NCBI GenBank assembly: GCA_963783355.1
Contig: CAWANF010000013.1
Location: 73,583-137,582, forward strand
Length of the DNA: 64,000 nucleotides
DNA from: CAWANF01 sp963783355
Lineage (GTDB): Bacteria; Bacteroidota; Rhodothermia; Balneolales; DATFMH01
Direction: 5' to 3'
In this document: positions 56,976 to 64,000 of the stretch, one piece after another
Numbering within the stretch: the first letter of the stretch is position 1
How the letters are laid out: each line of letters starts with the position of its first letter
The notes under the pieces: generated by a model
Seen by the model: the letters and a program-made list of their open reading frames with translations, nothing else
Databases searched by the model: none
What the model was told of the DNA's origin: nothing
Position numbers and translations under genes: made by a program

Positions 56976-57392
56976 ATGTCATTTAAATTTGAAAAATTGA
57001 AGATTTGGCAATTATCACTCGATTATATCGATCAAATTTATATGGTTGTTTCTAAATTGCCTGATTCAGAAAAGTTCAACTTGTCATCACAATTGAGAAG
57101 AGCAGCAACTTCAATTGCACTAAATATTGCGGAAGGTTCTACCGGTCAAACTAATGCAGAACAGGCTCGATTTTTAAGTATAGCACTTCGTTCTTTGATA
57201 GAAACAGTTGCTTGCATTAAAATTATTGATCGAAATAAATATGTTAGTCGAAGTGAATTATAAAAGATTGAAAATTTTGCTGAAAGATTAGCTATAAAAA
57301 TACAGGCTATGAGAAAATCATTGATTAAAAGAAATTCCAAGACTAATGAAGATGTTTTACTTTATCATAACTTCCCTGATGATAAATCATAA
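56976..57392 (+). pseudogene. Four-helix bundle protein with an in-frame stop
   Basis: Begins MSFKFEKLKIWQLSLDYIDQ and holds the family motif QLRRAATSIALNIAEGSTGQ, so it is a relative of the intact gene at 35,433. The frame meets TAA at 57,261-57,263, after 95 residues. Without any shift it continues with KIENFAERLAIKIQAMRKSL and further to a TAA at 57,392, which restores the fourth helix. It is therefore a nonsense change of one codon, or an error. It sits between cysD and cysN, where no gene is normally found. Confidence 0.8.
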
Positions 57393-57496
57393 CCAAAGTA
57401 AAAGGTAAGAACGAAAGCCGTTGTCTGTTGTCCATGGTCTATGGTCATTAACTTAATTATACTCATTTTAAATTATTAACAATACAAAACAATCTG

Positions 57497-58783
57497 ATGC
57501 AACAACCAAAACAACCGAATCTTGAAAATGCCTATTTAAACATGGATTTACTCCGGTTTACGACCGCAGGAAGCGTGGATGATGGAAAGAGTACCTTAAT
57601 AGGCCGGTTGCTATACGATTCAAAAGCTATTTTTGAAGATCAATTAGAAGCCATTGAACGCAGCAGTAAACAAAAAGGGGATGGCTATACGAACCTGGCA
57701 TTATTAACGGATGGACTAAGTGCCGAGCGGGAACAGGGTATAACCATTGATGTAGCTTATCGTTACTTTTCGACCCCTAAAAGAAAATTCATCATTGCAG
57801 ATACTCCCGGGCACATACAGTACACCCGGAATATGGTCACCGGTGCCTCAACGGCTAACCTGGCGGTTATTTTAGTGGATTCCCGCAAAGGATTAGTTGA
57901 ACAAACATGCCGGCATTCGTTCATAGCCTCTTTGCTGCAGATCAAACACCTGGTATTCTGTATCAATAAAATGGACCTGGTTGATTACAACGAAGAACGA
58001 TATAACGAAATTAAAAAGGATCTGGAAGATTTTTCTTCAAAGATGGATATCCCGGATATCCATTATATCCCGATTAGTGCTCTTTATGGGGACAATGTGG
58101 TCGAGAAATCCGATAAGATGCCCTGGTATAAAGGTCCCACGCTGTTATATACGCTTGAAAATGTGCAAATTACAAGTGATCTGAATCATGTGGATTGCCG
58201 TTTTCCGGTGCAATACGTAATTCGTCCCCAGTCGAATGAATTTCATGATTTCAGAGGCTATGCCGGAAAAATTGAAGGAGGAGTCTTTAAACCGGGTGAT
58301 GATGTCATTGCCCTGCCGTCTGGCTTCCCCAGTAAAGTAAAAAATATTGAATCCATAGGGGAAAATTACGATGAAGCGTATGCCCCGATGTCGGTTGTTA
58401 TGACACTGGAAGATGATATTGATATCAGCAGGGGAGATATGATTGTGAAACCGACCAATCAGCCCAATGTGGGACAGGATATTGATTTGATGATTTGTTG
58501 GTTAAATCCAAAGCCTTTAAATAATGGCGGGAAGTATGTAATCCGGCATACGACCAAAGAAGCCCGCTGCATCATCAAGGATGTGCGTTATAAGGTAAAT
58601 ATTAATACCCTGCACAGAATTGAAGATGATAAAAAAATCGGTTTGAATGATATCGGCCGGATTTTAATTCGTACTACTGAGCCGCTCTTTTACGACAGTT
58701 ATAAGAAAAATCGCCAGACAGGTAGTGTGATTCTGGTAGATGAGTTTACCAATGAAACTGTAGGCGCCGGAATGATTATCTAA
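57497..58783 (+). CDS. cysN: Sulfate adenylyltransferase subunit 1 (GTPase)
   Basis: The GTPase subunit that drives APS synthesis by CysD. It has 428 aa. G1 is GSVDDGKST (25-33), followed by TIDVAYRYF (G2 region), DTPGHIQY (G3) and NKMDLVDY (G4), then two beta-barrel domains. There is no APS-kinase domain at the C-terminus, in keeping with the separate cysC. It closes the sulfate-activation cluster. Confidence 0.97.
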   Translation: MQQPKQPNLENAYLNMDLLRFTTAGSVDDGKSTLIGRLLYDSKAIFEDQLEAIERSSKQKGDGYTNLALLTDGLSAEREQGITIDVAYRYFSTPKRKFIIADTPGHIQYTRNMVTGASTANLAVILVDSRKGLVEQTCRHSFIASLLQIKHLVFCINKMDLVDYNEERYNEIKKDLEDFSSKMDIPDIHYIPISALYGDNVVEKSDKMPWYKGPTLLYTLENVQITSDLNHVDCRFPVQYVIRPQSNEFHDFRGYAGKIEGGVFKPGDDVIALPSGFPSKVKNIESIGENYDEAYAPMSVVMTLEDDIDISRGDMIVKPTNQPNVGQDIDLMICWLNPKPLNNGGKYVIRHTTKEARCIIKDVRYKVNINTLHRIEDDKKIGLNDIGRILIRTTEPLFYDSYKKNRQTGSVILVDEFTNETVGAGMII

Positions 58784-59570
58784 TTAAAAAAGAGTTACAA
58801 AGTTATAAGGCACAAAGATGCAAAGTTAATATGTTATAGGATGGTATAAATTTATTGAGGATTTCATTTCCCTTGATATTTATATGTTTCTGGGCAATAA
58901 TCGTCTGTCGTCTGCCGTCTAATGGTCAATTTACATAAGCATCTGGTCAACATATTAAAGCATATGAATAAGAAAAGAGACACCAGAATAAATTTTTAAG
59001 TCATGCTGAGCGGAGTCGAAGCGTCGTATTTTTGTTGGATAGTATGATTGAGAAAATTAGCTCTCGTTTGGTCTTATAAATATTAAATCTTGTGCCCCTT
59101 TTGTATTGACGCAAAAGGGGTTGAAAAAATCAAGAACCAATGAACTCGCCAGGTTGTTGCCGTACAAAATCCCTGGCAATGCGTAGAACCATTCCGGCTC
59201 AGACAAAATTGGTTCGGATTTTCGGGAGTAAGCGTTGAACGATGGTTATTAGTATTAGATTTAATGGTGTTATAGTTGGTTAGTTGACAGTTCACAACTT
59301 TCAGCTGTCAGTGGCCGATTCAAATCTGAAAAACATTGATACAGTATGTATTCCCAGGATTGCCTTAAAATGTTTAACCACTCCTAAGCAACTACCGTCT
59401 ACCGACCACGGTCCACAGTCTACAAAATCCTGTGGTCCGTCGTCTGTCGTCCGTTGTCCAATAATAATTTTTTTCCCAAAGCCTTCTCACCGGTTTCCAT
59501 CCATCCTTAAAATTCGTATTATTAGCACTTAATATGTGCGTGCCAGATTTAACCTATAGTATCACACAAC
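58784..59570. repeat. Intergenic region with hairpins and dispersed repeats
   Basis: About 790 bp with no convincing gene. It holds a CATGCTGAGCGGAGTCGAAG element (59,002-59,022), a CCCCTTTTG/CAAAAGGGG hairpin (59,095-59,120) and a segment rich in GTCTACCGACCACGGTCCAC/GTCTGTCGTCCGTTG repeats (59,395-59,460). The stretch 59,120-59,240 looks less repetitive, but no frame there resembles a known protein. Confidence 0.65.
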
Positions 59571-60766
59571 ATGCCAGGGAATAAAGAAGAGACGAGTCAT
59601 AAAACGGAAAGAAAACGGATTTCCCCTTAACCGAATATCGTTTGGTGCCGGTGGAGGAATTTGAAGAGGGTGACGAAGAAAAGGACACAATTGATTTAAT
59701 TGCCCTGGCAAGACTATTTGGGATAATCGAAAGACAGTATATAAAGTAGTAGGAATTTTTTTAGTGCTTGGGTTATTAATTGCTTTTCTCAGTCCGGTGG
59801 AGTATGATACCCAGGTTACACTAATGCCGGAATTGCCTGATCGGGAAGTTCCAGTGGGGCCGCAGGTCTTTTACAAAAATATGGCGGATTACTTGGAATA
59901 AATTCTTCAAGTTTAAGTGGCAGTGATCAATCAACGATTAATCCGATGCTGTATCCTAATATTATTCAGTCGACTCCCTTCATGCTGGATTTGATGAATC
60001 AAAAGATATCATTCAGCGGATTATGATACTACTGTTACCGTATTTGCCTATTTACAGTATATATACACCAGGTATATTTGGATATGTATTAAAATATACG
60101 ATTGGTTTGCCTGGGCAAATTAAGGATTATTTCATAAAAATAATCAGACAGCTATATCAGATACTACTGGAGTGATATCATCTTACAAAGGATCAAAAAG
60201 AAGTGATGAAAAATTTAAGTAATCGTCTTACAGCCAATGTGGATGATCAGAGTGGGATTATAACGATATCCTCGGAAATGCCGGAAGCGGAAATGTCGGC
60301 TATATTGGCTAATAAGAATGATTGCATCTTTTAAAAGATTATGTGACCGATTATCGCACGCAAAAGGCAACACAGGATTATGATTTTATAAAAGGTCAGT
60401 ATAAACAGGCTAAAATCGATTTCAGAAAGCCCAGGATACACTTGCCAAATTCCAGGACCAGAATCTAAATTTGGCAACTGCACAGGCACAGACAAAGCTG
60501 AAAAGTTTACAGGACGAATATAATCTGGCATATAATTTATATACAGGTTTAGCTCAACAAATGGAACAGGCACGAATTCAAGTACAACAAAATACTCCTG
60601 TTTTTAAGGTATGGAACCAGCAACAGTACCTATTAAGAAAAGTAGCCCAAAACGGATTCTTATTATTATTGTATTTATCCTATTAGGATTTTTTGTTGGA
60701 GTTGGAAAAATTCTATTTAAAGATACTTACAATCGGACTAAGCAGGTATGGTTACAAAATGAGTAA
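59571..60766 (+). pseudogene. Wzz-type polysaccharide chain-length/export protein, multiply frameshifted
   Basis: Reading across frames gives one protein of about 400 aa. The start is MPGNKEETSHK, then LTEYRLVPVEEFEEGDE, IDLIALARLFWDNRKTVYKV, a membrane helix (VGIFLVLGLLIAFLSPVEY), and TLMPELPDREVPVG. A long coiled-coil follows (TQKATQDYDFIKGQYKQ, then ATAQAQTKLKSLQDEYNLAY), and a C-terminal membrane helix (RILIIIVFILLGFFVGVG) ends before TAA at 60,764. This is the Wzz/GNVR layout of inner-membrane co-polymerases that set O-antigen or exopolysaccharide length. At least six indels are needed, most being single-base deletions in short runs. It fits the sugar-nucleotide genes upstream. Confidence 0.8.
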
Positions 60767-60878
60767 CCGTCCATGTTAGCAAAACATTTTAAAAGCCTCT
60801 TAATAAGATACTAAGGACCCAATGCATTTCTCGAATACTACTTTTTATCATGAAATATTATGTAAGGAGTAAATTACA

Positions 60879-61315
60879 TGAATAAATTAAATCGAAATAC
60901 TCAAGGACTTGTCATACTGTTAGTAGTTATTTTAAATTTTCTTACAACTAGCAGGATTACTATGCACAAGTTTACTATGTGGATACAAATAACAAAATAG
61001 CTTCTAATTCAAATCCTGGAACTGAACTAAGACCTTGGAAGACAATACAGAAAGCAGCCAGTACATTAATTGCAGGTGACACAGTATTTATTAAAAACGG
61101 AACGTACCGGGAAAGTGTTGAGGTTAAAAACTCAGGGACCAGTTATAAGAAAATGATCAGTTATATTGCTGATGGAGACAGCGTATATGTTAATGGTTCA
61201 GACATAGTAAGGGGGTGGGTGTTGTGGAAAAATAATATCTGGATGAAAAGGAACTGGCCTTATAACAGTCAACAGGTATTTGTGAATGGTAATATACTTC
61301 AGCAGATAGGGGGCG
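60879..61315 (+). pseudogene. Right-handed parallel beta-helix (DUF1565-like) protein, frameshifted and cut by the junction
   Basis: Starts at ATG 60,879 with a good ribosome-binding site (AAGGAG, 60,865-60,870, eight-base spacing). The signal peptide MNKLNRNTQGLVILLVVILN is followed by at least one indel near 60,950. Then comes YYVDTNNKIASNSNPGTELR, with PWKTIQKAASTLIAGDTVFI and KNGTYRESVEV, the classic DUF1565/pectate-lyase-like beta-helix opening. The sequence changes abruptly to GC-rich DNA at about 61,315, so the C-terminal part is missing. It was probably a secreted protein of the polysaccharide locus. Confidence 0.8.
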
Positions 61316-61330
61316 ATCCTTTTTCTCCGC
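61309..61330. other. Abrupt GC junction, probable assembly chimera
   Basis: To the left the sequence is about 40% GC and codes a beta-helix protein on the plus strand. To the right it is about 70% GC and codes a permease on the minus strand. Both reading frames stop making sense at the same place, within GGGCGATCCTTTTTCTCC. No transposase, integrase, inverted repeat or target duplication is visible at the border. Confidence 0.8.
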
Positions 61331-63806
61331 CCCGAGCGCGACGCGCAGGCCAATCTCCCGCGTGCGGCTCGCCACCGAGTAGGCGACGACGCCGTAGACG
61401 CCGATGGCCGCGAGCAGCACGGCGACGAGCGCGAAGACGCCCACGAGCAGCATGTTGAAGCGCGGGCTGACGAGGCGCCGCTCGAAGCTGGCGTCCATCG
61501 TGACGAACGACGAAAGCTGGATGTCGGGGTCGATCGCGGCGACGCGGGCGCGCACGGTCTTCTCGAGCCCCTCGAGGCCAACGGGCGCGCGGATGATCAG
61601 GTAGGCGGCCCCGCGGCCGTCCTGCCGGTACGGCCAGTAGATCTGGGCGGCGTCGGCTGATCCGGGCCGGTACGACGCCGCGTCGGCGACGACGCCGACG
61701 ATTTCCGCCGTGTGCTCCCGCACGGTGACACGCCGCCCGAGCGGGTCCTCGTTCGGGAAGAACCGGCGGGCGAGCGTCTCGTTGACCAGGGCCACCGGCG
61801 CCGTGCCCGCCGCATCGCCCGGCGGTCAGATCGCGGCCCCGCACGACGGGCAGCCCGAGCGTGCGGAAGAAGTGCGGGCCGACTTCGTACCACTCCACGG
61901 GCGGCGCGTCCCCCTCGGCCGCCGGCGGCCGTCCCTCGATCGTCATCGGCATCGACGCCGTCGCCGCCGCCGAACATCGGACCGCCCGAAGCGAGGCCGA
62001 CGCCCTCGACGCCCGGCACGGCCGCCGCCGCGTCGCGCGCGCGCGCCATCACGTCCACCAGCCGCGGGGCCGTCTTGTAGACGTTGCCCGGCGGCAGCAT
62101 CCACGAGAACACGACGCCGCTGCGGTCGAAGCCGGGCTTCCAGTCGAGCAGCTGCCGGAAGCTGCGCGCCAGCAGGCCCGCGCCCACGAGCAGCACCAGC
62201 GCGAGCGCGAGCTGCGCGACGACGAACCCCGCCCGCAGCCGGGCGTCGCCCGCGTCCGTCTGGCGAAGGCCCTTGAGCGTGCCGCTCAGATCCGTCCTCG
62301 AGGCCCGCCGCGCCGGCGCGAACCCGAAGAACACGGCCGTGGCCGTCGAGAGCAGGAACGCGAAGAGCGCCACGCGCCCGTCGATGCCCACCTCGTCGAG
62401 CCGCGGGATGGTGGCCGGCGCCAGCGACACGAACGCGCGCGTCGCCCAGACGGCGAGCGCGAGGCCGAGCGCCCCGCCGGCGAACGAGACCACGAGGCTC
62501 TCGGTCAGCAGCTGCCGCACGAGGCGCCGGCGCCCGGCGCCGAGCGAGGCGCGCACGGCGAACTCGGGCGCCCGGCCCGTCGCGCGCACGAGCAGGAGGC
62601 TCGCCACGTTCGCGCACGCGATGAGCAGCACGAAGCCGACCGCGCCCAGGAACACCCAGAGCGTCCGGCTGACGTCGCCGACGATCTGCCCGCGCAGGCT
62701 CAGGGCCTGCACGCCCCACCCCGCGTTGTCCTTGGGATACGCCTGCTCGAGCTGTGCGCGCAGCGTCTGCAGCTCCGTGTTCAGCTGCGTCATCGTCACG
62801 CCGTCGGCCAGCCGGCCGAGGGCCGTGAAGCCGCGCCAGCCGCGATTGTCGACGTCGTCGATGCTCGCCGTGAGCGGCTTCCACACCTCCCGCTCGCCGA
62901 CCCGCGGGATGAACGCGTCGGCCGGCAGGACGCCGACGACCGTGAAGGACTGGCCGTCGAGCGTGATCGCCCGGCCGACGATGGCCGGGTCGCTCCCGAG
63001 GCGCCGCCTGCCAGAAGGCGGTGCTGACGAGCACGACGTGGTTCGCGCCGCGGTCCATGTCGCGCGGCTCGAACAGCCGGCCCAGGACCGGCCGCAGGCG
63101 GAGCACCTGGAAGAAGCCCGGCGAGGCGATGCCGCCGCGCACGCCGAACGACTCGCCGCCGATCTGCGCGATGTACGGCTCGCCGCGGGCGACGCCGGCG
63201 CTCTCGAGCCCGTGGCCCGTTCGCAGCCAGTCGGCCACGTTCGACGGCGAGGCCCCGCAGAACCCGCCGGTCTGCGGGTTCGGCTCGCACAGGATCACGG
63301 CGCGCTCCGACTGCGGGAAACGGCAGCGGCCGCAGCACGATGCCGTTGACGACGGTGAAGATCGCGGTCGTCGCGCCCACCCCGAGCGCGATTGTCGCGA
63401 CGACCGCCGCCGTGAACCCAGGGGCCTTCACGAGCGTGCGGACCGCGAACCGGACGTCCTGCCTCAAGGTCTCCAGCATGCCTGCTCCTCCCCGCACGTC
63501 CTGAATCACCGGCCGCGGACGCCGCCGCCGCTCGTCGCGCAGCGGCAGACCGGACTCGCGCCCGCGCCACGCCGCCCATCGTTCTCCGCCCGCGTGCGCC
63601 GTCAGGTCCGCCGTCGTCCGGATCCACAGCCGCGCGAGACCGCGCGGACCGCGCCGGCGGTGCCGGTCCGCGGCCGCCTCGGCGAAGGTCCCGACCAGCT
63701 CGTCGCCGAACCGCGCGCGGAACGCCGCCGGGAACAGCCGGACCGCGAGGCCGTAGGCCCGGACGGACGCGCGCACGCTCCAGGCGGCGCGCGGCGGGCG
63801 CGTCAC
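61331..63806 (-). pseudogene. ADOP-type ABC permease (MacB/FtsX-like), frameshifted and truncated
   Basis: An acidobacterial-type duplicated orphan permease. Reading across frames from the GTG at 63,806 gives an N-terminal prefix domain (AFRARFGDELVGTF) and FAVRTLVKAPGFTAAVVATI with the first membrane helix. Periplasmic segments follow (FFQVLRLRPVLGRLFEPRD, WRGFTALGRLADGVTM), then FtsX helices (LLIACANVASLLLVRATGRA), the second periplasmic domain and a final FtsX half (VASRTREIGLRVALGA). It stops there at the junction, lacking its last ~60 residues. Four +1 frameshifts are needed, near 63,310, 63,010, 61,950 and 61,820. Composition and codon use are wholly unlike the rest of the window. Confidence 0.85.
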
Positions 63807-64000
63807 GCGGGCTCTCCTTCCTTGATCAGCCGGTGCCGCCGCGACAGGCTCACGAGCTCGGCCATCCGTTCGGCCTCGGCCTCGGCCACCTCGCGGCCGA
63901 ATGGCGTGATGCGGTAGTAGCGCCGCCGCTCGTCGTGCTCACCGGCCGCGGGCGCCTCGACCTCGCGCACCAGGTCCTGGTCCAGCATCTGACAATGGTC
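63803..64000 (-). CDS. PadR-family transcriptional regulator, C-terminal fragment
   Basis: The right edge cuts this gene. The visible ~65 residues include RRRYYRITPFGREVAEAEAE, the wing and C-terminal helix of PadR winged-helix regulators. Its TGA overlaps the GTG of the permease gene (GTGA). A PadR gene directly before an ADOP permease is the standard arrangement in Acidobacteriota, which supports a foreign source for this end. Confidence 0.85.
   Translation of the reverse strand, partial: DHCQMLDQDLVREVEAPAAGEHDERRRYYRITPFGREVAEAEAERMAELVSLSRRHRLIKEGEPA

Noticed and set aside
61404..63917. Long plus-strand open frames in the GC-rich end
   Set aside because: They are Arg/Ala/Pro-rich shadows of the minus-strand permease, a usual effect of high GC.
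61331..64000. Horizontally acquired GC-rich island
   Set aside because: No integration feature, truncated genes on both sides of a single point, and dense indels on both sides fit an assembly or read chimera better.
1..64000. tRNA, rRNA or riboswitch genes
   Set aside because: No cloverleaf-like or conserved aptamer sequence was recognised in any intergenic region when reading both strands; a covariance-model search would be needed to exclude them.

Overview
The window is mostly a moderately AT-rich bacterial chromosome segment (positions 1 to about 61,315, roughly 40-44% GC by eye). It is joined to a very GC-rich piece (about 61,316 to 64,000, near 70% GC) that looks like DNA from an unrelated organism. 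The main part reads as a member of the FCB superphylum (Bacteroidota, Ignavibacteriota, Neomarinimicrobiota, Calditrichota or relatives). The evidence is type IX secretion genes (PorU, PorV, a PorD-like DUF4835 protein), C-terminal type IX sorting domains, a GWxTD-domain lipoprotein, a Bacteroidota-type promoter in front of rplU, and intergenic palindromic repeat families common in that group. I cannot place it more precisely.

Layout. 1-15.7 kb, all on the minus strand: PorU sortase, PorV, a type IX cargo that is a degenerate M6-like peptidase, a cell-surface gluzincin/beta-propeller/barrel protein, a DUF5683 protein, a PASTA protein, ribulose-phosphate epimerase, PhoH and the start of an MBL-fold hydrolase. 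15.9-32 kb: housekeeping and envelope genes (thiolase, a trans-sulfuration enzyme, two paralogous TPR lipoproteins, alpha/beta hydrolase plus RidA, GWxTD lipoprotein plus M23 peptidase, FAH-family hydrolase, ribosomal proteins L27 and L21, a CnoX-like thioredoxin, LexA, a cyclophilin lipoprotein). 32-39.4 kb: a fatty/organic acid oxidation block with a glutaryl-CoA-type and a short-chain-type acyl-CoA dehydrogenase and a complete fixABCX (electron-bifurcating ETF) operon. 39.4-42.2 kb: two related arrays of hairpin-bearing repeats around a small Spy-like gene. 42.2-46.1 kb: a PorD-like protein, a PorV-like protein and a frameshifted HhH/outer-membrane protein.

46-61 kb is a surface-polysaccharide locus: GDP-fucose genes (gmd, fcl), a UDP-HexNAc dehydrogenase, PAPS metabolism (cysQ, cysC, cysD, cysN) with an SLC13 transporter, a Wzz-like chain-length protein and a beta-helix protein. 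No sulfite reductase is seen, so the activated sulfate may serve sulfation of the polysaccharide rather than cysteine synthesis. Intergenic regions here are long and packed with short dispersed palindromes.

Quality of the right end. Genes in 1-44 kb are intact. Between 44 and 53.3 kb four single-base frameshifts break otherwise good genes. From 59.6 kb to the end nearly every gene carries several indels, on both sides of the GC jump. The simplest reading is an unpolished, chimeric long-read end joined at about 61,315, with the foreign part carrying an acidobacterial-type PadR plus ADOP permease pair. I found no clear new defence or mobile system. The observations most worth following are the catalytically dead M6-like type IX cargo, the modular hairpin arrays, and the two four-helix-bundle (23S intervening-sequence type) genes.
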